This document shows positions 7,219 to 14,702 of a stretch of 16,738 nucleotides of DNA, piece by piece. How positions within the stretch are numbered: position 1 is the stretch's first letter; each line of letters opens with the position of its first letter. The notes beneath the pieces are model-generated. The model did not search any database. It saw nothing but the letters and a program-made list of their open reading frames with translations, and had not been told where the DNA came from. The translations under genes and the position numbers were made by a program. Origin of the DNA: an uncultured Caulobacterales bacterium (GTDB lineage: Bacteria; Pseudomonadota; Alphaproteobacteria; Caulobacterales; Caulobacteraceae); contig CAISYT010000097.1 of the NCBI GenBank assembly GCA_903889785.1, forward strand, positions 1 through 16,738. Direction: 5' to 3'.

Positions 7219-9537
7219 ATGAATTCCCAGTATCTGATCCTGGCCGCGGCGGGCGGGGCGGTGTGCCTGGCCATCTGCGCGACGCTGTGGGCGCTGGCCC
7301 AGAAACGGCGCCTAGAGGCCGTGATCGACAGCCTCAACGCGAAGATGTCGCGCATGCAGGAAGACGCCCTGGCCGCCCATGCCAGCGCCGAGGCCTTCGA
7401 TTCCGCGCTGCTGGCGGTAGAAGACGGTGCGGCCCAGCTGGCCACGGGCGAAGACAGCCTGGAAGCCTGCGCCAAGGTTCTGGGCGTCGACCCTGTGTCG
7501 GCTCAGGCCGTGGTTAATGCCCTGATGCGGGGCGATCCCGACCATGCGCGGCGCCTACGGGCCTTGTTCGAGCGGGGCGAGCCCTGTGCGTTCGAAGCGC
7601 GCGGTCCGGCTGGCGCGGTGTCGGTCGAGGGGCGAGCGGCGGGTGCCTTTGCCTGGTTGCGCCTGGCCGCGCTGGCTGGCGGTACCGACGTGCTGCCCAC
7701 CGCAGCGCGGTTTGCAGCCCTGCTCGATGCCCGGCCCGAGCCGGCCTGGATCGCCGGTGGCGACGGCAAGCCGCAATGGGGCAATCGCGCCTGGCTGGCC
7801 GCGGCCCAGGCCGAGTCCATGTCGCAGGCCCTGGCCAACGGACATAGTTTGGACGCTGCCGATGCCCTGGCCGCCGAGGCCGCCAACCTGGGCACAGCCC
7901 GCGAGACCCTGCGCTGGACCTCGCTGGACGGTCGCCGCCGCGCGCTGCGCTTTGTGGCCGAGCCACTGGAAGGCGGTGGCGCAGGCGTCTGGTCCTTCGA
8001 CGTCACATCGGCCGAGGAGATCAAGGAGACCCTCAAGCGCCAGATCGAGGCGCATGACGAGACCCTGAACCACATCGCCGAGGCCGTGGCGATCTTCGGC
8101 GCGGGTAAGCGGTTGATGTTCTACAACGCCGCCTTTGCCTCGCTATGGAACCTGGAACCCGCCTGGCTTTCCGACCGCCCAACCCACGGCGAGGTGCTCG
8201 ACCGCCTGCGCCAGCGCCGCCGCCTGCCTGAGACGGCGGACTATGCCCGCTGGCGGGCCGAGGAGTTGTCGCGCTACGAGGCCAGCGGCCCGCTGGCCGA
8301 TGATGTCTGGATCCTGCCCGATGGCCGTACCTTGCGCGTTGTGCGGCAACCGCACCCGCTTGGTGGCCTGGTATTCCTGTTTAGCAACATCACCGGCGAG
8401 CTTCGGCTCAAGGCGCAGTACAACGCCCAGATTCAGGTGCAGCAGGCCACGCTCGACAAGCTGAATGATGCCGTGGCGGTGTTCGGCTCGGAGGGGCGGC
8501 TGCGGCTGCATAACGAGGCCTTCGCCCGTTTCTGGAACGTCACCCCCGCCCTGCTCGATGACGCGGGCGATTTCGAAGGCGTGGTGGAACTCTGCACGCC
8601 ACGCCTGCACGACCCGGCCTTCTGGCGCGACCTTAAGGGCCGGGTGGCCGATCCTGATCCGGAGTCCCGCGCGCCGATGGTGGGCGAGGCCCGCACCAGC
8701 GACGACCGCATTGTGATCTACCAGACCAAGCCCCTGCCCGATGGGGCCACCCTGATCGCCTTCGCTGACGTCACCGACAATCGCCAACTGGAAAGCGCCC
8801 TTGCCGACCGCAGCCAGGCCCTGGCTGAGGCCGAACGGCTTAAGCGCGATTTCGTCGGCAACGTCTCCTATGAACTACGCACGCCGCTCACCACCATCAT
8901 TGGCTATAGCGAACTGCTGCAGGATCAGGGCGAGAGCCTGTCAGAGCGCGGCAAGGGCTATGCCGCAAGCGTGCGCGGCGCGGCCATGCAGCTGGCCCGC
9001 TCCATCGAAGACGTGCTCGACATCGCCCAGATCGACGCCAACGAAATGGTGCTGGCTAACGACGAGAATAAGGCGCTCGACCTGCTGGAACAGGCCGCTG
9101 CCCGCTGGTCTGCCCAGGCTGAGGGGGCCAAGGTCGAAATCGTCACCGCCTGCGACGACGCGCTCTATTTCATCCGTGGCGATGCCAGACGCCTGGCCCA
9201 GACGCTGGACCATCTGATCGAGAACGCCCTGCGCCTGACCCCAGCGGGCGGGCGCATCACCCTGAGCGCGCAGCGGGCGGCGGGCGAGGTGCGCCTGCAG
9301 GTTTCCGATACTGGCCGCGGCATACCGTTCCACGTTCAGCCCTATCTATTCGACCGCTTCGTTGGCCGGGATCGCGGCGGCGCGGGCTTGGGATTGGCGC
9401 TGGTCAAATCCTTGATCGAGCTGCACGGCGGCTGGGTCGAGGTGCAGAGCGAGCCGGGCCAGGGGGCGGTCTTTACCTGCCATCTCCCCGAGGACGTGCA
9501 GGCGCAGGGCGTCGCCCAGGCCGTACTGCATTTTTGA
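7219..9537 (+). CDS. divL: DivL-type cell-cycle kinase homologue with tyrosine in place of the H-box histidine
   Basis: In Caulobacter, DivL is an essential membrane protein that promotes CckA kinase activity and hence CtrA phosphorylation, and is inhibited by DivK-P at the cell pole. This 772-residue protein (Caulobacter DivL: 769) has an N-terminal membrane helix (about residues 4-25), a helical and PAS-like region (30-260), two clear PAS domains (about 278-390 and 404-520), a dimerisation helix, and an ATPase domain with N-box HLIENALRLT near 664, DTGRGI near 697 and GGAGLGL near 720. The H-box reads FVGNVSYELRTPLTTIIGYS, with Y551 where kinases have His, equivalent to Caulobacter Y550. 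I prefer ATG 7219 (MNSQYLILAAAGG, directly at the membrane helix) over GTG 7201, which sits at the likely transcription start. Downstream is an inverted repeat and a small basic protein gene. Confidence 0.95.
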   Translation: MNSQYLILAAAGGAVCLAICATLWALAQKRRLEAVIDSLNAKMSRMQEDALAAHASAEAFDSALLAVEDGAAQLATGEDSLEACAKVLGVDPVSAQAVVNALMRGDPDHARRLRALFERGEPCAFEARGPAGAVSVEGRAAGAFAWLRLAALAGGTDVLPTAARFAALLDARPEPAWIAGGDGKPQWGNRAWLAAAQAESMSQALANGHSLDAADALAAEAANLGTARETLRWTSLDGRRRALRFVAEPLEGGGAGVWSFDVTSAEEIKETLKRQIEAHDETLNHIAEAVAIFGAGKRLMFYNAAFASLWNLEPAWLSDRPTHGEVLDRLRQRRRLPETADYARWRAEELSRYEASGPLADDVWILPDGRTLRVVRQPHPLGGLVFLFSNITGELRLKAQYNAQIQVQQATLDKLNDAVAVFGSEGRLRLHNEAFARFWNVTPALLDDAGDFEGVVELCTPRLHDPAFWRDLKGRVADPDPESRAPMVGEARTSDDRIVIYQTKPLPDGATLIAFADVTDNRQLESALADRSQALAEAERLKRDFVGNVSYELRTPLTTIIGYSELLQDQGESLSERGKGYAASVRGAAMQLARSIEDVLDIAQIDANEMVLANDENKALDLLEQAAARWSAQAEGAKVEIVTACDDALYFIRGDARRLAQTLDHLIENALRLTPAGGRITLSAQRAAGEVRLQVSDTGRGIPFHVQPYLFDRFVGRDRGGAGLGLALVKSLIELHGGWVEVQSEPGQGAVFTCHLPEDVQAQGVAQAVLHF

Positions 9538-9584
9538 TGCGGCTTGGCTTGGGGCCGGGCCCTCGACAATCCTGTTCCCCCCGG

Positions 9585-9617
9585 CGTACGACAGGCGCAA
9601 TACCGTGCTGTCGTACG
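9585..9617. repeat. 10-bp-arm inverted repeat after divL
   Basis: CGTACGACAG (9585-9594) and CTGTCGTACG (9608-9617) are perfect inverted copies around a 13-base loop. The element starts 47 bases after the divL stop and ends 34 bases before the small gene at 9652. Only TTT follows, so it is a weak terminator at best; an operator or 5' hairpin for the next gene is equally possible. Confidence 0.6.
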
Positions 9618-9651
9618 TTTCGATCCTGTTGAGCTGAACCGCGAGGACGCC

Positions 9652-9825
9652 ATGGCCAAACCGCCCCCCAAGCGCCTGTCCGACCTCAAGCCGGCTGCCC
9701 CGCCGCCGGGGGCCTATGCCAAGGCCTCGCCGAAGATGGCGCGGATGAAGCCGGGCAAGGTGCTAACTGCCGCCGAGAAGGCCGCCTTCCTGGCTAGCCG
9801 GCCCGACCTCAAGCCCAAGGGCTAG
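9652..9825 (+). CDS. Small basic Pro/Lys/Ala-rich protein of unknown function
   Basis: A 57-residue protein that I do not recognise. It is basic (many Lys and Arg, few acidic residues) and proline-rich (PPPKRLSDLKPAAPPPGAY), with a more helical C-terminal part (TAAEKAAFLASRPDLKPKG). It has no signal peptide, membrane segment or cysteine. Coding status is supported by GAGGA four bases before the ATG, GC-rich third positions like the neighbours, and tight linkage to the next gene, which starts 10 bases after its stop. The frame is open further upstream to 9544, but that extension would run through the inverted repeat and lacks a ribosome-binding site, so I chose 9652. The charge could suit nucleic acid or ribosome binding, but that is only a guess. 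Confidence 0.65.
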   Translation: MAKPPPKRLSDLKPAAPPPGAYAKASPKMARMKPGKVLTAAEKAAFLASRPDLKPKG

Positions 9826-9835
9826 GACGGCGCGC

Positions 9836-10273
9836 GTGACTGCGTCGGCCGAAATTGTCCGCACCCTGATGCGCCAGCCCACGGCCGCCCTGGGCACGGT
9901 GATGCAGACAAGCCCTTACGTTTCCCTGGTGCTCACCGCGCTTGACGCCGATGGCGCGCCTCTGCTGCTGTTATCCGATCTCGCCCAGCACAGCCGCAAC
10001 ATCGCGGCACACAGCCGCGTCTCCCTGCTGTTCGACGGCACGGCCGGGCTGGACGACCGGCTGACTGGCGCGCGCGTCACCCTGATCGGGACCATCGCAC
10101 AGATCGATGCCGACGAATCCGCCCGCGCGGCCTATGTGCAAACCCACCCGTCGGCGGCGGTCTATATAGGCTTTGGCGACTTCCACCTCTACCGCGTCAC
10201 CGTTGAGCGGGCGCATCTGGTGGCCGGTTTCGGCCGCATCGAATGGCTAGAGGCCAGCGCCCTGACGGGCTGA
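9836..10273 (+). CDS. Pyridoxamine 5'-phosphate oxidase-fold (PPOX, HugZ-like) flavin-binding protein
   Basis: A 145-residue split-barrel protein of the PPOX superfamily, members of which bind FMN, F420 or haem. It shows the usual order: an N-terminal helix (EIVRTLMRQPTAALGTV), strands with YVSLVLTALDADGAPLLLLSD, the cofactor-loop segment QHSRNIAAHSRVSLLFDG, and a late YIGFGDFHLYRVTVERAHLVAGFG stretch typical of HugZ-type proteins. It lacks the extra C-terminal DUF2470 domain that full-length HugZ haem oxygenases carry. The GTG start is supported by AGGA eight bases upstream. It starts 10 bases after the small basic protein gene, so the two are likely an operon. The physiological substrate cannot be told; the family call is firm, enzyme function is not. 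Confidence 0.85.
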   Translation: MTASAEIVRTLMRQPTAALGTVMQTSPYVSLVLTALDADGAPLLLLSDLAQHSRNIAAHSRVSLLFDGTAGLDDRLTGARVTLIGTIAQIDADESARAAYVQTHPSAAVYIGFGDFHLYRVTVERAHLVAGFGRIEWLEASALTG

Positions 10274-10369
10274 ACCCGGGTCACGTCGGCCCGGCTGGAT
10301 TGGTTCTGCGTGCAAGAGCGATGGTTCGCATGCAACCTTACGCCGATCAGAAGCTTCGTGAAGTCTCCC

Positions 10370-10551
10370 GTGTTCATTGATCCGCCGCCATTTTTTTATC
10401 GGACGATGAGTGGCGGCTATTCATCGCCGAAATGAAGGTTGTTCTCCTTAAGTATCCGGAAGAAGCGGCCTCCATCCAGCGCGAGATTGGCGCCGCCGAG
10501 GCTGCTCTTGCGGACGAGAGCCGCCGGTTTGTTCGGGCGCAAGAGGAGTAG
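10370..10551 (+). pseudogene. Possible frameshifted small gene at a T7 run
   Basis: From GTG 10370 the frame reads MFIDPPPFF into a run of seven T (10391-10397) and then closes. In the next frame the same strand continues from the run as LSDDEWRLFIAEMKVVLLKY and on to a stop at 10549-10551, a peptide rich in Glu, Ala and Arg that looks like a real amphipathic helix. One additional T would join them into a protein of about 60 residues. Without it, the only ATG is at 10432 and has no ribosome-binding site. It could be a decayed gene, a homopolymer sequencing error, a slippage-dependent gene, or chance. I do not recognise the product. Confidence 0.3.
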
Positions 10552-10561
10552 ACTGACCAAT

Positions 10562-10597
10562 GAAAGAGGCGGGTCCGTTGCCAAGCCCGCCCCCTTC
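10562..10597 (-). terminator. Terminator of the diheme cytochrome c gene
   Basis: On the minus strand a 12-bp stem forms between GAAGGGGGCGGG (10597 to 10586) and CCCGCCTCTTTC (10573 to 10562), with two G-U pairs and a 12-base loop. It lies 20 bases past the stop of the cytochrome c gene. The 3' arm is T-rich, but no long T run follows, so efficiency is uncertain. Confidence 0.6.
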
Positions 10598-10617
10598 ACA
10601 CCGATGTCTCAGGGGCC

Positions 10618-11655
10618 TTAACCTGGCTGTTTGGCCTTGGCCGGGATCGAGGCCAGATAGGCGGTGATGGCGATGATCTCGTCATCCGTCATCTTCGAAG
10701 TGACCGGACCCATCAGCTGCGCCGCCTTGCCCTTGCGCGCGCCCTGACGATAGTCGTTCAGCTGGCGCGCCATGTAGCTGGGCGAACGCGATGTGATCGC
10801 CGGCGCGAAGGCGATGCCGTTTAGGTCGGCCGCATGGCAGGCCGCGCAAGCATATTTGCCCACCAGCGCCTTGCCCTTGGCGATCGAACCCGGCGGCACA
10901 TAGGCGATGAATGAGGAATGCGGATCGCGCAGCACGTCGGTCGCCTCACTATTGACCGGCACCTCGACGATGCGTTGGCCAATCGGCTCCTTGCCGGCTT
11001 CGGCTCCTTCAAGCGGCAAATACAGGCCCGCGGCGCTCTTCACCTTCGGGGCGGTCGGGCTCTCGACCACCTTGATCCACGGCGTCCAGGCAATCGCGGC
11101 AAAGTAGTCGGCCGAGGCCTTGATCTCCTCGTCGGTCATCTGTTTGGCGATATTGGCCATGGTGGCCACATTGCCCTTTTGCGGCTCGCTGCTCTTGCGG
11201 GCGCCCGACTTGAAGTCGTTCATGGTGTCGATGAAGTACTCTGTACTCAGTCCTGATATTGGCGCGTTCTCGGCCCGGCCCTTGCCGTTGGGATAGTGGC
11301 ACAGCGAACAGGCGATGACGCGGCGGGTCGGATCGCCCTTTTGCACGATCGACGGCATCACGGGGTGCTCTTTGGGGTACCAGTCCGCAGGGCCATCGGC
11401 CCCGCCGCGGATCTGAGCGCGGGTAAAGCCCTGGGCGGCACCCGGCAGGGTATAGACCTTGGGGTCCACCGGCGGCGGTGTGGCGGGCGGGGGCACAGGC
11501 ACGGCGACGGCATAGGCCCATACCGGCTTCTGGAACTTGCTGGGATCATACGGCGGCGGACCGCCAGCACCGCCCGCCGGCGCCTGGGCCGAGGCGGCCA
11601 GAGCAAACAGAGCGCCCGCGGCACCCGCGATGAGTGCGATTTTACGAATGTTCAT
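10618..11655 (-). CDS. Secreted diheme cytochrome c
   Basis: Periplasmic electron carrier of 345 residues with two covalent haem sites. A signal peptide covers residues 1 to about 24 (ending ASAQA). A proline-rich segment (about 26-65) follows, then haem site CSLCH at 116-120 and CAACH at 270-274. Both halves have matching tails, NDFKSGARK...MTDEEIKASADYFAAI and NDYRQGARK...MTDDEIIAITAYLASI, showing an internal duplication like that of cytochrome c4-type proteins, with Met ligands probably in the segments before MTDEE/MTDDE. The start has a strong AGGGGGAA ribosome-binding site. It is on the same strand as the sdh operon but separated by about 100 bases with a possible terminator, so it probably has its own promoter. 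It could serve an oxidase or an upstream dehydrogenase; the partner is not shown by the sequence. Confidence 0.92.
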   Translation of the reverse strand: MNIRKIALIAGAAGALFALAASAQAPAGGAGGPPPYDPSKFQKPVWAYAVAVPVPPPATPPPVDPKVYTLPGAAQGFTRAQIRGGADGPADWYPKEHPVMPSIVQKGDPTRRVIACSLCHYPNGKGRAENAPISGLSTEYFIDTMNDFKSGARKSSEPQKGNVATMANIAKQMTDEEIKASADYFAAIAWTPWIKVVESPTAPKVKSAAGLYLPLEGAEAGKEPIGQRIVEVPVNSEATDVLRDPHSSFIAYVPPGSIAKGKALVGKYACAACHAADLNGIAFAPAITSRSPSYMARQLNDYRQGARKGKAAQLMGPVTSKMTDDEIIAITAYLASIPAKAKQPG

Positions 11656-11707
11656 TGGCCGTTCCCCCTACCCGACAAGACATGCTGCGAGCGCCGCAGC
11701 CGGTCGG

Positions 11708-11717
11708 CCTAGCTAGG
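11708..11717. repeat. Short perfect palindrome upstream of the cytochrome c gene
   Basis: CCTAGCTAGG is a perfect 10-bp palindrome 53 bases before the cytochrome c start, next to TCATAAAAGG. It could be an operator; the evidence is its symmetry and location only. CTAG is usually scarce in such genomes. Confidence 0.3.
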
Positions 11718-11740
11718 TCATAAAAGGCAAGAAAGGCAAG

Positions 11741-11760
11741 GGTGGGCAGCTGCCCCTACC
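11741..11760 (-). terminator. Possible terminator of the sdh-ferredoxin operon
   Basis: GGGCAGCTGCCC (11744-11755) is a perfect palindrome directly after the ferredoxin stop codon, and flanking GGT/ACC can extend the stem with a bulge. On the minus strand it is followed by a T-rich tract with TTGCCTTT twice. The loop is small, so this is a moderate call. Confidence 0.4.
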
Positions 11761-12076
11761 GCTGGCTCTCCGGCAGGCGCACTATCAGGCCTTCCAGCGC
11801 ATCTGTCACCTTGATCTGGCAGGACAGGCGGCTATTGGGCTCCACGTCTTCGGCGAAGTCGAGCATGCTCTCCTCCATCGCTGACGGCTTGCCGGTCTTT
11901 TCGCGCCAGGCTTCATCGACATAGACGTGGCAGGTGGCGCAGGCGCAGGCACCGCCGCAGTCGGCGTCGATGCCCCGGATGCGGTTTTTTACCGCCCCTT
12001 CCATCACGCTCCAGCCGGTCTTAGCCTCGATGGCCTGTTCGGTTCCGTCCGGCTGGATATAGGTGATCTTCGCCAA
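11756..12076 (-). CDS. [2Fe-2S] ferredoxin, adrenodoxin/putidaredoxin type
   Basis: A 106-residue electron carrier with one [2Fe-2S] cluster. The ligands follow the adrenodoxin spacing exactly: C40-X5-C46-X2-C49-X36-C86 in DADCGGACACATCHVYVDEAW and RLSCQIKV. C44 is an additional cysteine inside the loop. There is no signal peptide, so it is cytoplasmic. It starts three bases after the sdhB stop and is therefore almost certainly the last gene of the sdh operon. Relatives serve iron-sulfur assembly, cytochrome P450s or haem synthesis; being placed with sdhB, which needs three iron-sulfur clusters, suggests but does not prove a role in cluster supply. No P450 or ferredoxin reductase gene is in the window. 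Confidence 0.93.
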   Translation of the reverse strand: MAKITYIQPDGTEQAIEAKTGWSVMEGAVKNRIRGIDADCGGACACATCHVYVDEAWREKTGKPSAMEESMLDFAEDVEPNSRLSCQIKVTDALEGLIVRLPESQR

Positions 12077-12079
12077 GGA

Positions 12080-12862
12080 TTAGATGACCCGGTCGACCAT
12101 CATCTTCTTCACCTCGGCGATGGCCTTGGCGGGGTTCAGACCCTTGGGGCAGACCTGAGCGCAGTTCATGATGGTGTGGCAACGATACAGCTTGAACGGA
12201 TCTTCCAGGGCATCAAGCCGCTCGCCGGTGGCCTCGTCGCGGCTGTCGATCAGCCAGCGATAGGCGTGCAGCAAGGCCGCCGGGCCCAGGTACCGGTCGC
12301 CGTTCCACCAATAGCTGGGGCAGGAGGTCGAGCAGCAGGCGCAGAGGATGCACTCATACAGGCCATCCAGCTTTTCGCGGTCACTCTCGCTCTGCTTCCA
12401 CTCATTGGCCGGCTCTGGCGGGGTGGTGTGCAGCCAGGGCTCGATCGAGGCGTACTGGGCGTAGAAGATGGTTAGGTCTGGGATTAGGTCCTTAACCACC
12501 GCCATGTGCGGCAGGGGGCTGATCTGCACGGCCTTGCCCGGCACCTCGGCCCAGCCGTGGGTGCAGGCCAGGGTATTGCGGCCGCCGATGTTCATGGCGC
12601 ACGAGCCGCAAACCCCTTCGCGGCAAGAGCGGCGGAACGCCAGGGTCGGGTCGATGGTGTTCTTGATGTAGATCAGCGCGTCGAGCACCATCGGGCCCAC
12701 GGCGTCCACCGGCACGTCGTAGGTATCCCAGCGCGGGTTGCCGCCCGCCTCGGGATCGTAGCGATAGATGCGGAAGCTCTTCACCGCCTTGGCACCACCC
12801 GGGGCGGGCCAATGCTTGCCGGCTTTGACGACGGAGTTCTTCGGAAGGGCGAGTTCGGCCAT
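12080..12862 (-). CDS. sdhB: Succinate dehydrogenase iron-sulfur subunit
   Basis: Carries electrons from the flavin of SdhA to quinone at the inner membrane (complex II, TCA cycle). All cluster ligands are visible in this 260-residue protein: [2Fe-2S] with C80, C85, C88 and C100 in SCREGVCGSC...LACTHG; [4Fe-4S] with C171, C174, C177 and C181 in ECILCACCSTSCP; [3Fe-4S] with C181 context plus C228, C234 and C238 in CHTIMNCAQVCPKGLNP. Length is normal for the family. It follows sdhA by 52 bases with AAGGA upstream of the ATG, and is followed after three bases by the ferredoxin gene. Confidence 0.98.
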   Translation of the reverse strand: MAELALPKNSVVKAGKHWPAPGGAKAVKSFRIYRYDPEAGGNPRWDTYDVPVDAVGPMVLDALIYIKNTIDPTLAFRRSCREGVCGSCAMNIGGRNTLACTHGWAEVPGKAVQISPLPHMAVVKDLIPDLTIFYAQYASIEPWLHTTPPEPANEWKQSESDREKLDGLYECILCACCSTSCPSYWWNGDRYLGPAALLHAYRWLIDSRDEATGERLDALEDPFKLYRCHTIMNCAQVCPKGLNPAKAIAEVKKMMVDRVI

Positions 12863-12914
12863 CAGGCGAAATCCTTAGAGTCTGACATAACAGCGCAGAT
12901 CGGAGACATGGCGG

Positions 12915-14702
12915 TCAGTACACCCGCGACTTGGGCGGGATGTAATCGATGTCCTTGCTCATGGTGTAATTGTGCACCGGGCGGTAATCGACCTTCACCT
13001 TGCCCGTGGTCTGGTCGAGATAGGCCAGGGTGTGCTTCATCCAGGTCTTGTCGTCGCGGTCGGGGAAATCCTCCCGCGCGTGGGCGCCACGGCTTTCGGT
13101 GCGGTTGTTGCCGCTTTCCACCGTCACCACGGCCTGGGCGATGAGGTTTTCGAATTCCAGCGTTTCCATAAGGTCGGTGTTCCAGACCAGGCCGCGGTCG
13201 GAAACCTTGATGTCGGACTTCTTCTGCCACAGCGCTTGCAGGCGGTTGCAGCCATTCTGCAGGCTCTCGCCGGTGCGGTAGACGGCGGCGTCTTCCTGCA
13301 TGATGGCCTGCATCTCGGCCCGCAGTTCAGCGGTCGGGGTGCTGCCGTCGGCGTTGCGGAAGCGGTCCAGCCGCGCCACGTGCGGATCGGTCTGAGCCGC
13401 TGTCAGCTCGGGCTGGCTGGCACCGGGCTTGAGGATCTCGCCCAGGCGCAGGCCAACGGCGCGACCGAATACCACCAGGTCGATCAGGCTGTTGGAGCCC
13501 AGGCGGTTGGAGCCGTGCACGGAAACGCAGGCCGCCTCGCCCACGGCGAACAGGCCAGGCACGACGCTGTCAGGCTCCTTGCCCTTCAGGGTCACGACCT
13601 CGCCGTGATAGTTCGTCTGTAGGCCGCCCATGTTGTAGTGCACGGTCGGGATCACCGGGATCGGCTGCTTGGTCACGTCCACGCCGGCGAAGATGCGCGC
13701 GGTTTCGGAAATGCCCGGCAGGCGTTCGGCCAGGATCTTGGGGTCCAGATGGTCGAGGTGCAGGAAGATGTGGTCTTTCTTGGGGCCCACACCGCGACCT
13801 TCGCGGATTTCCAGGGTCATGGCGCGGCTCACCATGTCGCGCGGGGCCAGATCCTTCACGGTGGGCGCATAGCGCTCCATGAAGCGCTCACCTTCGCTGT
13901 TGGTCAGATAGCCGCCCTCGCCGCGCGAGCCTTCGGTGATCAAACAGCCCGAACCGTAAATACCGGTGGGATGGAATTGCACGAATTCCATGTCCTGCAA
14001 TGGCAGGCCCGCCCGCAGCGCCATGCCGCCACCGTCGCCAGTGCATGTGTGGGCGCTGGTGGCGCTGAAATAGGCCCGGCCATAGCCGCCGGTGGCCAAC
14101 ACCGTGGCCTGGGCGCGGAAGCGGTGCAGGGTGCCGTCGTCTAGCTTCCAGGCGGTGATGCCGACGCAGACCCCGTTTTCCATGATTAGGTCGAGCGCGA
14201 AATACTCGATGAAGAACTCGACGCTCTTGGACAGCGACTGGCCGTACATGGTGTGCAGCATGGCGTGGCCGGTGCGGTCAGCCGCCGCGCAGGTGCGCTG
14301 GATCGGGGCTTCGCCATAGTTGCTGGTCATGCCACCAAAAGCGCGCTGGTAGATCTTGCCCTCAGGGGTACGGCTGAACGGCACGCCCCAGTGCTCTAGT
14401 TCGTAGACCGCTGCTGGCGCATTGCGGACCATATATTCGATGGAGTCCTGGTCGCCCAGCCAGTCCGACCCCTTGACGGTATCGTACATGTGCCAGCGCC
14501 AGTCGTCCTTGCCCATATTGCCAAGGCTGGCGGAGATACCGCCCTGGGCGGCCACCGTGTGGCTGCGGGTCGGGAAGACCTTGGTAATGCAGGCCGTCTT
14601 CAGACCCTTTTCGGCCGCGCCGAGCGCAGCACGCAGGCCCGAACCGCCGGCACCGACAACCACGACATCGAAGGTGTGGTCGATGAATTCATAGGCGGCC
14701 AT
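12915..14702 (-). CDS. sdhA: Succinate dehydrogenase flavoprotein subunit
   Basis: Oxidises succinate to fumarate with covalently bound FAD on the cytoplasmic side of complex II. The 595-residue protein has the dinucleotide fold VVVVGAGGSGLRAA at 13-26 and the flavin-attachment His at H48 in PTRSHTVAAQGG. The active-site segments are FVQFHPTGIYGSGCLITEGS, RDMVSRAM and VHYNMGGLQTNYHGEV, and a second FAD contact is GEAACVSVHGSNRLGSNSL. I chose the ATG at 14702 (MAAYEFIDHTFDVVVVG): its A is also the last base of the sdhD TGA stop, a TGATG overlap that implies translational coupling. An open extension upstream to 14780 lies inside sdhD and is not coding. Confidence 0.98.
   Translation of the reverse strand: MAAYEFIDHTFDVVVVGAGGSGLRAALGAAEKGLKTACITKVFPTRSHTVAAQGGISASLGNMGKDDWRWHMYDTVKGSDWLGDQDSIEYMVRNAPAAVYELEHWGVPFSRTPEGKIYQRAFGGMTSNYGEAPIQRTCAAADRTGHAMLHTMYGQSLSKSVEFFIEYFALDLIMENGVCVGITAWKLDDGTLHRFRAQATVLATGGYGRAYFSATSAHTCTGDGGGMALRAGLPLQDMEFVQFHPTGIYGSGCLITEGSRGEGGYLTNSEGERFMERYAPTVKDLAPRDMVSRAMTLEIREGRGVGPKKDHIFLHLDHLDPKILAERLPGISETARIFAGVDVTKQPIPVIPTVHYNMGGLQTNYHGEVVTLKGKEPDSVVPGLFAVGEAACVSVHGSNRLGSNSLIDLVVFGRAVGLRLGEILKPGASQPELTAAQTDPHVARLDRFRNADGSTPTAELRAEMQAIMQEDAAVYRTGESLQNGCNRLQALWQKKSDIKVSDRGLVWNTDLMETLEFENLIAQAVVTVESGNNRTESRGAHAREDFPDRDDKTWMKHTLAYLDQTTGKVKVDYRPVHNYTMSKDIDYIPPKSRVY

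Larger units (their letters stand above)
10274..10617. other. Low-coding stretch between the PPOX gene and the cytochrome c gene
   Basis: 344 bases with no confident intact gene. It contains a T7 run at 10391-10397, a coding-like frame ending at 10551 described as a possible frameshifted gene, and at its right end the terminator of the leftward cytochrome gene. I see no RNA gene, phage attachment site or insertion-sequence end. Third-position GC in the coding-like frame is lower than in the flanking genes. Confidence 0.5.

Noticed and set aside
10417..10599. Minus-strand 60-codon frame in the gap before the cytochrome c gene
   Set aside because: It overlaps the terminator stem and the more protein-like plus-strand frame, and has no clear ribosome-binding site.
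12972..13622. Open frames on the plus strand under sdhA
   Set aside because: Shadows of the sdhA reading frame, with no ribosome-binding sites or familiar motifs.
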